NCBI GenBank assembly: GCA_949296375.1
Contig: CASFQX010000025.1
Span: forward strand, 1-41,829
Reading direction: 5' to 3'
Length of the DNA stretch: 41,829 nt
Source of the DNA: an uncultured Olsenella sp.
Lineage (GTDB): Bacteria > Actinomycetota > Coriobacteriia > Coriobacteriales > Atopobiaceae
Below, piece after piece: positions 1 through 7,366 of this stretch. The notes under the pieces are model-generated. The model saw nothing but the letters and a program-made list of their open reading frames with translations, was not told the DNA's origin and made no database searches. The position numbers and the translations under genes are program-made. The number at the start of each line of letters is the position of its first letter. Positions within the stretch are counted from its first letter, which is position 1.

Positions 1-195
1 ACCGTCCAGGTGAAGGTCATGGAGATCGACCTCGACCGTCGTCGCATCTCCCTCTCCATGAAGGCCGCCGCCGAGACCCTCGGTACCGAGGTCGAGGTCA
101 AGCCGCTCCCCGAGAGCGAGCAGGCCGCCGTCGAGGCCGAGAACGAGGCTGAGCCCGAGGTTGAGGCCGAGGTCGCGGAGACCGTCGAGGAGTAG
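1..195 (+). CDS. rpsA: 30S ribosomal protein S1, C-terminal end (partial)
   Basis: Only the last 64 codons are in the window; the reading frame is open from base 1 and the start lies upstream. S1 binds mRNA on the 30S subunit and helps translation initiation. The visible part starts with the final strands of an S1 (OB-fold) repeat, recognisable by VMEIDLDRRRISLSMK, the usual ending of bacterial S1 domains. It then runs into a low-complexity acidic tail of alternating Glu, Ala and Val ending in VEE, which is common in actinobacterial S1. A hairpin terminator follows 24 bases after the stop. The call rests on the last repeat and tail only, so another S1-domain protein is possible but less likely. 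Confidence 0.85.
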   Translation, partial: TVQVKVMEIDLDRRRISLSMKAAAETLGTEVEVKPLPESEQAAVEAENEAEPEVEAEVAETVEE

Positions 196-219
196 CGCTT
201 CTCGTCACGCGAACTGAGA

Positions 220-251
220 GCGGGGTCGCCCAACGGCGGCCCCGCTTTTTC
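220..251 (+). terminator. Rho-independent terminator after rpsA
   Basis: GCGGGGTCGCC at 220-230 pairs with GGCGGCCCCGC at 235-245 (11 pairs, one of them G-U) around the loop CAAC. A run of T follows at 246-250. It separates rpsA from the next gene. Confidence 0.85.
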
Positions 252-411
252 CATGTGGCGTTGGTCACAGCCACTAATTCCAATCCGGCAGGTCGCGTAT
301 CCGTGTCGTCGGTAAATTCCGGCGGTTTTTAAGGAACGTCGATAAGAACGCTCGTCTCGGCCGCCCAATAGGGTATGAGTGAAACGTCAAACCTGAGAGA
401 AAGGCATCCCC

Positions 412-822
412 ATGGCAAAGGGTGACTGGCAGAGGAAGCTCGTCGACTGGCTTCAAGGGCGACAGGGTCCGGACGACCTCGCGGTCTTCTCGGTAAACCT
501 CGCCATCGTAATCGTGCTCGTCAACCTCTTCCTCCATGTGAGCTGGCTTGGAATCGTGGCGCTGCTGCTCGTGGCGTACTCGTTGTTCCGCATCCAGTCA
601 AAGAACCTTGGCGCCCGCGCCCGTGAGAACGAGACGTTTCTCAAGCTGCTCGGTCCCGCGCGTCCCTGGGTCCAAAACCCCAGCGCCGCCTGGGGCGAAC
701 TGCGCGCCTACAAGCATGTGCGCTGCACCTCCTGCAAGCAGAAGGTCCGCGTTCCCCGTGGCAAGGGCAAGCTTCGCGTGACCTGCCCCAAGTGCCGTAC
801 CAAGTTTGAGGTCAGGTCCTAG
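412..822 (+). CDS. Small membrane protein with C-terminal zinc ribbon (unknown function)
   Basis: A 136-residue protein that I do not recognise as a named family. After a charged N-terminus, two closely spaced hydrophobic segments (about residues 24-42 and 44-62) look like a transmembrane hairpin. A basic linker follows, and the C-terminus carries two CxxC pairs, C105/C108 and C125/C128, in the arrangement CTSC...CPKC. This is typical of a short zinc ribbon like those that touch nucleic acid or a protein partner. The ATG at 412 is preceded by a modest purine-rich SD site (GAGAGAAAGG, 395-404). The gene stands alone between the rpsA terminator and the inverted repeat of the ABC transporter leader. 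Topology and zinc binding are inferred from sequence pattern; no function can be assigned. Confidence 0.8.
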   Translation: MAKGDWQRKLVDWLQGRQGPDDLAVFSVNLAIVIVLVNLFLHVSWLGIVALLLVAYSLFRIQSKNLGARARENETFLKLLGPARPWVQNPSAAWGELRAYKHVRCTSCKQKVRVPRGKGKLRVTCPKCRTKFEVRS

Positions 823-845
823 CGCCGCTCACAGAGTTATTCTTC

Positions 846-906
846 GATGAGAACCTCCCCGTGCTATCGTTGTTCTATCTGAGCAACGTGCAGGGAGGTT
901 CTCATC
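846..906 (+). promoter_or_regulatory. 14-bp inverted repeat masking the SD site of the ABC transporter operon
   Basis: GATGAGAACCTCCC at 846-859 is the exact reverse complement of GGGAGGTTCTCATC at 893-906. The right arm holds the SD site (GGGAGG, 893-898) and stops one base before the ATG at 907. If the transcript includes the left arm, the SD would be paired in a 14-bp stem with a 33-nt loop; within that loop CGTTG and CAACG could form a second small stem. The layout fits translational control such as a riboswitch or thermosensor. It could instead be a DNA operator if transcription starts inside the loop. No known riboswitch class is recognisable. Confidence 0.6.
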
Positions 907-1947
907 ATGATCAGCAGAAGGTCTTTCCTTAAGATAGCCGGTGCCGGAGCGTCTGCGCTCGCACTCGCCGCCTGCTCCGGTTCGCCCGCCGAGACTCCGG
1001 CAGCCGACCAGGACTCCGAGCAGGAGCAGCCCACCGCCGACCCGGTGGTCGTGCGCACGACCGCCCTCAAGGGCCCCACTGCCATGGGTCTCGTGAAGTT
1101 CATGAGCGACGCCGAGGCCGGAAGCCTCGAGGACAACGACTACGAGTTTCAGATCGTTGCCTCACCCGATGAGGTGACCCCGCTCATTGCCAAGGGTGAG
1201 GTGGACATCGCCGCCGTCCCGGCAAACCTGGCATCGGTCCTCTACAACAAGACCGAGAAGGGCGTGCGCGTCATCGCCATCAACACGCTCGGCGTGCTCT
1301 ACATCTGCGAGCTCGGTGACTCCATCAAGAGCGCGGCAGACCTCAAGGGCAAGACAATCTACGCCTCCGGCAAGGGCTCCACGCCCGAGTACGGCCTCCA
1401 GTACGTCCTGGAGAAGAACGGGCTCACCGTGGGCGAGGACGTGCAGATCGAGTGGAAGAGCGAGCACGCCGAATGCGTCTGGGCGCTCGCGACCGCATCG
1501 GGCGAGGCCGTTGCCATGCTTCCGCAGCCCTTCGTGACCACCGCCCAGACCCAGAACGACAGGATCCGCGTGGCGCTCGACCTCACGGAGGAGTGGGACA
1601 AGGTTCAGACCGGGGACGAGAAGAGCTCCATGATCACGGGCGTCGCCATCGTGCGCTCCGAGTTCGCCGACGAGAACCCCGCCGCCGTCGACGCCTTCCT
1701 CGGCCACTACGTCGAGTCCGTGGACTACGTGAACGATGACGTGGAGGCTGCCGCGCAGCTCGTGGGCGACTATGACATCGTCCCCGCCAAGGTGGCGCAG
1801 AAGGCCATCCCCGAGTGCAACATCGTCTGCGTGACCGGCGCGGACATGAAGGAGCGCCTCTCCGGCTACCTGGCGGTTCTCGCTGACCAGAACCCGCAGG
1901 CCGTGGGAGGCGCCGTTCCCGGGGACGACTTCTACTACGGCGCATAG
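907..1947 (+). CDS. ABC transporter substrate-binding lipoprotein (SsuA/ThiY/NMT1-like)
   Basis: A 346-residue periplasmic-type binding protein. The N-terminus has a twin-arginine signal (R4-R5 in SRRSFLK), a hydrophobic stretch and a lipobox LAAC with the lipidated cysteine at C23, so it is probably exported by Tat and anchored in the membrane. The mature part resembles the SsuA/TauA/ThiY (NMT1-like) fold, with the recognisable blocks GEVDIAAVPANLASVLYNK and DLKGKTIYASGKGSTPEYG. These proteins bind small organic or inorganic ligands, for example sulfonates, nitrate or pyrimidine precursors; the ligand cannot be read from the sequence. The ATG at 907 has the SD GGGAGG eight bases upstream, inside an inverted repeat. 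Permease and ATPase genes follow at once, completing the importer. Confidence 0.88.
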   Translation: MISRRSFLKIAGAGASALALAACSGSPAETPAADQDSEQEQPTADPVVVRTTALKGPTAMGLVKFMSDAEAGSLEDNDYEFQIVASPDEVTPLIAKGEVDIAAVPANLASVLYNKTEKGVRVIAINTLGVLYICELGDSIKSAADLKGKTIYASGKGSTPEYGLQYVLEKNGLTVGEDVQIEWKSEHAECVWALATASGEAVAMLPQPFVTTAQTQNDRIRVALDLTEEWDKVQTGDEKSSMITGVAIVRSEFADENPAAVDAFLGHYVESVDYVNDDVEAAAQLVGDYDIVPAKVAQKAIPECNIVCVTGADMKERLSGYLAVLADQNPQAVGGAVPGDDFYYGA

Positions 1948-1949
1948 GC

Positions 1950-2741
1950 TTGGCCGCCTCTCGCGACAGGGGTGCCGAGAAGGACGGGCGGCTCCGGACG
2001 TGGGCCGTCCGTCTCATCTGCGTGCTGTTCTGGCTCGTCGTCTGGGAGCTTGCCGCGCGGGCCATCGATGCCCGCATCATCCTCGTGGGTCCGCTCGAGG
2101 TGCTGGCGCGCCTCTACGAGCTCGCCGCGACGGGGGATTTCTGGGCGTCGATTGCCCTCTCGCTCGGGCGGGTCGCCATTGGTTACGTTGCCGCCGTCAT
2201 CCTCGGGGTGGTTCTCGCCGCCCTCGCCTCGCGACTCTCGCTGGTGCGCGAGCTTCTCGCCCCGCTCATGGGCGCCCTCAAGGCAACGCCGGTCGCGTCT
2301 TTTGTGATCCTCGTGCTGCTGTGGGTCTCCTCGCGTCACCTCTCAATCGTGATTGCCCTGATCATGGCGCTGCCGATCGTCTACACCAACGTGCTCGAGG
2401 GCATCCGCCAGACCGACGCCGGGCTCCTCGAGATGTGCGACGTCTTTGACGTGCGCGGCTGGGATCGTGTGCGCCTGGTCTACGCGTCCGAGGTGCTCCC
2501 GTACTTCCGCGCGGCCGTGACGCTCGCGCTCGGGCTCTCCTGGAAGGCGGGCATCGCGGCGGAGGTGATTGGCCTTCCGGACCTCACGATCGGCGAGCAC
2601 CTCTACGATGCCAAGGTCTACCTGGACACCCCGGACCTCTTTGCCTGGACGCTCGCCGTCATCGTGGTTTCCGTGGCGCTCGAGGCGCTCGTCACGCGCG
2701 TCATGGGATGGGCCATGGGCAGATGGGAGGCGAGGCCGTGA
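1950..2741 (+). CDS. ABC transporter permease (SsuC/TauC-like)
   Basis: A 263-residue inner-membrane subunit that would form the channel for the binding protein encoded upstream. It has about six hydrophobic segments and the cytoplasmic coupling loop of binding-protein-dependent permeases, seen around EGIRQTDAGLLEMCDVFDV and followed by LGLSWKAGIAAEVIGLP. The start is a TTG two bases after the previous stop; no strong SD precedes it, so translation is probably coupled to the upstream gene. No later in-frame start would keep the first membrane segment intact. The stop overlaps the GTG start of the ATPase gene by four bases. Family membership is clear, but the transported compound is not. Confidence 0.87.
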   Translation: MAASRDRGAEKDGRLRTWAVRLICVLFWLVVWELAARAIDARIILVGPLEVLARLYELAATGDFWASIALSLGRVAIGYVAAVILGVVLAALASRLSLVRELLAPLMGALKATPVASFVILVLLWVSSRHLSIVIALIMALPIVYTNVLEGIRQTDAGLLEMCDVFDVRGWDRVRLVYASEVLPYFRAAVTLALGLSWKAGIAAEVIGLPDLTIGEHLYDAKVYLDTPDLFAWTLAVIVVSVALEALVTRVMGWAMGRWEARP

Positions 2742-3385
2742 GCGCAGGATCTCATCAGGGCGCCGGCTACCTCACGCTCGCCCTTCAAGACGTTTGCATG
2801 GACTACGGCGAGCTGCACGTCCTCGAGGGCGTGACCGCATGCTTTGAGCCTCTGCGCGCACACGTGGTTATGGGGCCGTCCGGCGCTGGCAAGACCACCC
2901 TGCTGCGGCTGCTCGCGGGGCTCGAGCGTCCCGAGGCGGGCGAGGTTCTGCGCGGCTCTGACGTGCGGCTGGGCATGACGTTTCAGGAGGACCGCCTCTG
3001 CGAGAACCTCACTGCGACGGCGAACATCCGCCTCCCGCGCCCGCGCCTCTCCGGCGAGGCGCTCGAGCGCTTTCTCGCCTGCGAGAGGGAGGCGATGGCA
3101 GCCTGCGACCTGCCTGTCGACGCGCGTCCCGTTCGCGAGCTCTCGGGGGGCCAGCGCCGTCGTGTGGCGATACTTCGTTGCGTGCTGGCCGAGGCCAACA
3201 CGCTCCTCTTTGACGAGCCGCTCAAGGGCATGGACGAGAAGACCGTGGAGGCCGTCATGGCCTTCGTGGCGCCGCTCGTTGCCGAGAGAACCGTCCTGTG
3301 GACCACCCACGATGAGCGCGACCTGCGCTTCTTTGAGAACCCCGTGCTCTGGCGCGTCGAGGGTGGGCGTCTTTCTGTCTGCTAG
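2738..3385 (+). CDS. ABC transporter ATP-binding protein
   Basis: The 215-residue ATPase of the importer. The Walker A motif GPSGAGKTT lies at residues 46-54, the signature LSGGQ precedes RRRVAILR, and Walker B is in NTLLFDEPLKGMD, followed by the switch histidine in TTHDERD. The reading frame is open upstream to an ATG at 2708, but I chose GTG 2738. It overlaps the permease stop (GTGA) and has a perfect SD, GGGAGG at 2725-2730, seven bases before it. At 215 residues it is slightly short for an SsuB/TauB-type ATPase, mainly because the C-terminal extension is missing. It belongs to one operon with the two preceding genes; the substrate is unknown. Confidence 0.88.
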   Translation: MSAGSHQGAGYLTLALQDVCMDYGELHVLEGVTACFEPLRAHVVMGPSGAGKTTLLRLLAGLERPEAGEVLRGSDVRLGMTFQEDRLCENLTATANIRLPRPRLSGEALERFLACEREAMAACDLPVDARPVRELSGGQRRRVAILRCVLAEANTLLFDEPLKGMDEKTVEAVMAFVAPLVAERTVLWTTHDERDLRFFENPVLWRVEGGRLSVC

Positions 3386-3819
3386 TCCTCCGGGCGCGTC
3401 CCGCGTCTGGGGATTCGCTCTTCTCGGCAGATTGTCCGATTCGTCGTCCGAGAATCCGTTCTTCTCGGCAAAGCGCTCGATTCGTTGTCCGAGAATCCGT
3501 TCTTCTCGGCGCTCCGACGTGAACGCCGGTCGTCCAGGGCGCTATGGAGGTGACGTTTTCCCAGTTGGCACTGACGGGCGCGTCGCCCTTCTCGTTCCAG
3601 TACGCTGAAAACGGGGCTTTCGACTGGCCGTTCTGCCGAGAAGTGACATTTCTGAGACGTCAACCTGCCTTCATTGCCGAGATGCCCAAGTAATTAGGCG
3701 CACCGACATACCTTCATCCGTGAGTTTTGCGAAGCAAACTGGTTGAGCGGGGAGTGAGGGCCGGCACGCTGACGTCGCATGTGCGAAGATGTCATATGAG
3801 ATTCGAAGGAGGGTGTCTC
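3386..3819. other. Intergenic region with 41-bp-spaced repeats, before coaE
   Basis: These 434 bases between the ABC operon and coaE contain no credible gene. From about 3412 to 3700 they hold a degenerate array with 41-bp spacing, listed separately. The remaining part, 3700-3819, contains only the coaE SD site and no clear promoter. No U-tract terminator for the ABC operon is visible. Confidence 0.7.
3420..3700. repeat. Repeat array 1: 41-bp period, forward then inverted units
   Basis: TTCTCGGC occurs at 3421, 3462 and 3503, exactly 41 bp apart. The 33-bp stretches 3437-3469 and 3478-3510 differ at one base only. Further on the motif is seen in the opposite orientation, GCCGAGAA at 3635 and GCCGAGAT at 3676, again 41 bp apart. 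Flanking bases of the inverted units partly match the forward unit in the same phase. The units are more decayed than in the other two arrays of this window. There is no cas gene and too little variable sequence for a CRISPR. Confidence 0.7.
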
Positions 3820-4425
3820 TTGTACACGGTGTTTCTCGCAGGGGGGACGGCGTCGGGGAAGTCGACGGTTGCTCGTGAGCTCGAGCGGCTCGGTGCATGG
3901 CGGATCGACCTCGACGAGGTCTCGCGCACGGTGCTTGCCCCCGGAGAGCCGTGCCTCGACGAGGTGTGCGCCGCCTTTGGCGACGACCTCGTGGATCCGG
4001 AGTCCGGCGAGCTCGACCGCGCGCTTCTCGCCAGGCGGGCGTTTTCGGACGAAGCTTCGACGGCCCTGCTCGAGAGGATCGAGCTTCCCCACATCAGGGA
4101 CATGCTCGTCCGCATGCTCACGTCGGGGATCTGCGGCCAGACGGAGCCTGTTGTCTGCGTGGTGGAGGTTCCGCTGCTCGATCGCATGGAGTCCATGCTC
4201 GACCTCGCCGACGAGGTCGTCGTGGTGACCTGCCCGCCCGAGGTGCGCCGCGTGCGAGCCGTGGGCAGGGGCATGGACGCCGCGGACTTCGATCGCCGCG
4301 TGGCGGGCCAGCCTTCTGATGACTATCTGCGCTCCCATGCCGATGCGGTCATAGAGAACCTTGGTGACGAGAAGGACCTCCTCTCGGCGGTCCACGATTG
4401 GTGGGATTCCCATGGCTGGTCGTAG
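3820..4425 (+). CDS. coaE: Dephospho-CoA kinase
   Basis: CoaE phosphorylates the 3'-hydroxyl of dephospho-CoA, the last step of coenzyme A synthesis. The protein opens with a P-loop, GGTASGKST with K14, followed by the CoaE-typical WRIDLDEVSRTVL substrate region and the later VVEVPLLDRM, which contains the conserved 'PLL' segment. At 201 residues it has the usual family length. The frame is open further upstream, but TTG 3820 is the best start: AAGGAGGG at 3806-3813 lies six bases before it, and any earlier start would translate that SD site. An ATG at 3796 is the alternative. Its 3' end overlaps the transglycosylase gene by 14 bases. The order rpsA-coaE-uvrB is common in actinobacteria; here extra genes separate them. 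Confidence 0.92.
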   Translation: MYTVFLAGGTASGKSTVARELERLGAWRIDLDEVSRTVLAPGEPCLDEVCAAFGDDLVDPESGELDRALLARRAFSDEASTALLERIELPHIRDMLVRMLTSGICGQTEPVVCVVEVPLLDRMESMLDLADEVVVVTCPPEVRRVRAVGRGMDAADFDRRVAGQPSDDYLRSHADAVIENLGDEKDLLSAVHDWWDSHGWS

Positions 4426-5050
4426 GGGTTCCGCACACGCGCACATGCGCCAGCCCGTCCCTCGTCGCGGAGAGCGGCTGCTTCGCTGGTACCGTGTGGT
4501 GCCGGCGGTCCTTCTCGTCCTCACGCTCGCCGTGGTCGTGGTGGTTGGGTCCAATCCCACGAGCCTCGGGCGCTACCTCGTCTACCCCGTCCACCACGAG
4601 GAAGCGATCGAGGCCGCGAGCGAGCGACACTACGTGGATCCCCTGCTCGTGTGTGCGATCATCAAGTGCGAGTCCGACTGGGACGAGAACGCGCGGTCCG
4701 CCGCGGGGGCCATCGGCCTCATGCAGGTCATGCCCCTTACCGCCGAGACCATGGCGGCCCTGGGATACGTTGACGCGGACGTCTGGGATCCGGACGCCCT
4801 GACGGATCCCGAGGTCAACATTGAGTACGGCTGCGCCTATCTCGGGTACCTGCAGAGCCACCTCTCGAGCCTCGACGAGGTGATTGCGGCCTACAATGCC
4901 GGCATCGGAGCCGTGCAGGGATGGATCGCCGAGGGCGGAACGATTCCGGACGACGTGGAGTTTGCGGAGACGCGCGTCTACCTCGACCGAGTGCGGAACG
5001 CCTACGAGGGCTACCAGGGGTCATATCCAGACGGAATCGGGGAACTTTAG
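4412..5050 (+). CDS. Membrane-anchored lytic transglycosylase (SLT domain)
   Basis: A 212-residue protein with a basic N-terminus, one transmembrane or signal-anchor segment (VVPAVLLVLTLAVVVVVG, about residues 31-48) and a soluble lytic transglycosylase domain outside the cell. Family hallmarks are all visible: the catalytic glutamate in IIKCESDWDENA, GAIGLMQVMP, the later NIEYGCAYL and AAYNAGIGAV. Enzymes of this type cleave the MurNAc-GlcNAc bond with formation of 1,6-anhydro ends. I chose ATG 4412, with GGTGGG (4400-4405) upstream; it overlaps coaE by 14 bases, so the two are probably translated from one mRNA. The frame is open to 4361, but that start lacks an SD. Length is normal for single-domain MltE/SLT-like enzymes. 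Confidence 0.9.
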   Translation: MAGRRGSAHAHMRQPVPRRGERLLRWYRVVPAVLLVLTLAVVVVVGSNPTSLGRYLVYPVHHEEAIEAASERHYVDPLLVCAIIKCESDWDENARSAAGAIGLMQVMPLTAETMAALGYVDADVWDPDALTDPEVNIEYGCAYLGYLQSHLSSLDEVIAAYNAGIGAVQGWIAEGGTIPDDVEFAETRVYLDRVRNAYEGYQGSYPDGIGEL

Positions 5051-5067
5051 CCCCTGAGATCTTCGTA

Positions 5068-5081
5068 CGAACACTTGTTTG
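5068..5081. promoter_or_regulatory. Probable LexA (SOS) box upstream of uvrB
   Basis: CGAACACTTGTTTG matches the Gram-positive/actinobacterial LexA operator pattern CGAAC-N4-GTTYG at every fixed position. It lies 52 bases before the uvrB start and overlaps the candidate -35 element at 5075-5080. LexA bound here would block RNA polymerase, as expected for a damage-inducible excision-repair gene. LexA itself is not in the window. Confidence 0.7.
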
Positions 5082-5104
5082 TGTCCGGTGGGCTGAGGTA
5101 CACT
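5075..5104 (+). promoter_or_regulatory. Candidate uvrB promoter
   Basis: TTGTTT (5075-5080) and TACACT (5099-5104) are separated by 18 bases, a plausible -35/-10 pair. The -10 lies 29 bases before the uvrB ATG. The -35 element is weak but sits inside the LexA box, which is consistent with repression. Confidence 0.5.
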
Positions 5105-5132
5105 GGAGGCATCGAGTGAGAGGGGGCCTGCG

Positions 5133-7361
5133 ATGGGGGAGAAAGACGGGCGCACGCCCGAGCGCGTGGGTGGTGAGCTGGTGCGCTTTGGCCGCGAGAG
5201 AGCGGGCGAGCCGCTCACCGTGGTCTCTCCCTATGAGCCGGCAGGAGATCAGCCTCAGGCTATAGAAAAGCTCGCGGACGGCGTGGAGCGGGGACTCCGC
5301 TACCAGACGCTCATGGGCGTCACCGGCTCGGGCAAGACCTACACGATGGCCAAGACCATCGAGCGCCTCAACCGCCCCACGCTCATCATGGAGCCCAACA
5401 AGACGCTCGCCGCACAGGTGGCGAGTGAGATGCGTGAGCTCTTCCCAAACAACGCCGTGGTCTACTTCGTCTCCTACTATGACTACTACCAGCCCGAGGC
5501 CTACGTCCCGCAGACCGATACGTACATCGAGAAGGACGCTTCGATCAACGAGGAGGTGGAGAAGCTCCGCCACCAGGCAACCTCGAGCCTGCTCTCTCGG
5601 CGAGACGTCATTGTGGTTGCGTCCGTGAGCTGCATCTACGGCATCGGCAGCCCGCAGGACTACGCCGGGCTCGCGCCCAACGTGAGCAAGGACGAGCCGC
5701 TCGAGCGTGACGACCTCATACGCGCCCTCATCGACATCCAGTACGACCGCAACGACTACGACCTCTCTCGCGGCACCTTCCGCGTGCGCGGTGACACCGT
5801 GGACGTCTACCCGCCCTACGCGGAGAACCCGCTGCGCATATCCTTCTTTGGTGACGAGGTGGAGCTCATCGCCGAGGTGGACAACGTCACCGGAGAGATC
5901 GTGCGCGAGTTTGACGCCATCCCCATCTGGCCGGCGTCTCACTACGTGACCGAGCGCCCCAAGGTGACGCACGCCCTCGAGACGATCAACGAGGAGCTGG
6001 AGGCGCGCGTGGCAGAGCTCAAGGCCAACGACATGCTGCTCGAGGCACAGCGTCTCGCCCAGCGCACGAGCTACGACCTCGAGATGCTCGAGACGATGGG
6101 CTACTGCAACGGTATCGAGAACTACTCTCGCCACCTCGACGGCCGCAGGGCAGGAGAGCCGCCCTACACGCTCATCGACTACTTCCCGAGCGACATGGTC
6201 TGCATCATCGACGAGTCTCACGTCACGGTGCCGCAGATCCGCGGCATGTACGAGGGCGACCGCTCGCGCAAGGTGACGCTCGTGGACCACGGCTTCCGCC
6301 TGCCCTCCGCGCTCGACAACCGCCCCTTGCGCTTCGACGAGTTCGAGGCGCGCGTGCCGCAGTTCATCTACGTGTCCGCCACGCCCGGAGACTACGAGGA
6401 GTCGGTCACCCAGCAGCAGGTGGAGCAGATCATCCGCCCCACCGGGCTTCTCGACCCCAAGGTGGACGTCCGCCCGGTCAACGGGCAGATCGACGACCTC
6501 ATCGGCGAGATCAAGGAGCGCGTGGCCAAGAAGGAACGCGTGCTCGTGACCACGCTCACCAAGCGAATGGCCGAGGACCTCACCGACCACCTGCTCGACG
6601 AGGGGGTGCGCGTGAACTACATGCACTCCGACACCGCCACGCTCGACCGCGTGGACATCATCCGAGACCTTCGCGTGGGAAAGATCGACGTGCTGGTGGG
6701 CATCAACCTTCTGCGCGAGGGTCTGGACATCCCCGAGGTCTCGCTCGTGGCGATTCTGGACGCGGACAAGGAGGGGTTCCTGCGCAACCGGCGCTCGCTG
6801 ATCCAGACGATGGGTCGCGCGGCGAGAAACGCCCAGGGCGAGGTAATCATGTACGCGGATACGATCACCGACTCCATGCGCGCGGCGATAGGGGAGACCA
6901 ATCGCAGACGCGCTCTGCAGGAGGCCTTCAACGAGGAGCATGACATCGTGCCTCGTACGGTGAAGAAGTCCATCACGGACGTCTCGTCGTTCATCTCCGA
7001 GGCCGAGGCCACGCTCGAGGGTAAGACGCGCGATCGCCACGGTACGGGTAGCCATGGCGCGTTCGAGACGCTCTCGGCGCATGAGGAGAGCGAGGCGACG
7101 GCGCGCTCGGTTGCCGATGAGCTTGCGACTCTCTCCAAGGAGGAGCTCGCGGACGTGCTCGACGCGCTCGAGGAGGAGATGGCCGCGGCATCCGAGGCCA
7201 TGGACTTCGAGACGGCGGCGCGCCTTCGCGACCAGATCGTCGAGATCCGCACGAGGATCGAGGGCGGCAGTGCTGATGAGGTGATCGAGCGCCTCAAGGC
7301 GGGCGCACGAAAGGGAAGTGCTCATGCCACGCGTCGCCGCTACCGTCCGCGTAGGAAGTAG
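5133..7361 (+). CDS. uvrB: Excinuclease ABC subunit B
   Basis: UvrB is the damage-verifying helicase-like subunit of nucleotide excision repair; it takes DNA from UvrA and recruits UvrC. The 742-residue protein shows all expected parts: Walker A GVTGSGKT with K68, the beta-hairpin region rich in Tyr ([20 protein letters not shown]), the DEAD-like IIDESH motif, helicase motif VI in QTMGRAARN, and a C-terminal UVR motif ([20 protein letters not shown]) that contacts UvrC. It has a hydrophilic extension of about 30 residues before the first conserved block and a basic tail RRRYRPRRK. The ATG at 5133 has a GAGAGGGGG SD. A DUF2974 gene follows five bases later, so the two are probably co-transcribed. 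The leader holds a LexA box. Confidence 0.97.
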   Translation: MGEKDGRTPERVGGELVRFGRERAGEPLTVVSPYEPAGDQPQAIEKLADGVERGLRYQTLMGVTGSGKTYTMAKTIERLNRPTLIMEPNKTLAAQVASEMRELFPNNAVVYFVSYYDYYQPEAYVPQTDTYIEKDASINEEVEKLRHQATSSLLSRRDVIVVASVSCIYGIGSPQDYAGLAPNVSKDEPLERDDLIRALIDIQYDRNDYDLSRGTFRVRGDTVDVYPPYAENPLRISFFGDEVELIAEVDNVTGEIVREFDAIPIWPASHYVTERPKVTHALETINEELEARVAELKANDMLLEAQRLAQRTSYDLEMLETMGYCNGIENYSRHLDGRRAGEPPYTLIDYFPSDMVCIIDESHVTVPQIRGMYEGDRSRKVTLVDHGFRLPSALDNRPLRFDEFEARVPQFIYVSATPGDYEESVTQQQVEQIIRPTGLLDPKVDVRPVNGQIDDLIGEIKERVAKKERVLVTTLTKRMAEDLTDHLLDEGVRVNYMHSDTATLDRVDIIRDLRVGKIDVLVGINLLREGLDIPEVSLVAILDADKEGFLRNRRSLIQTMGRAARNAQGEVIMYADTITDSMRAAIGETNRRRALQEAFNEEHDIVPRTVKKSITDVSSFISEAEATLEGKTRDRHGTGSHGAFETLSAHEESEATARSVADELATLSKEELADVLDALEEEMAAASEAMDFETAARLRDQIVEIRTRIEGGSADEVIERLKAGARKGSAHATRRRYRPRRK

Positions 7362-7366
7362 GAGCC

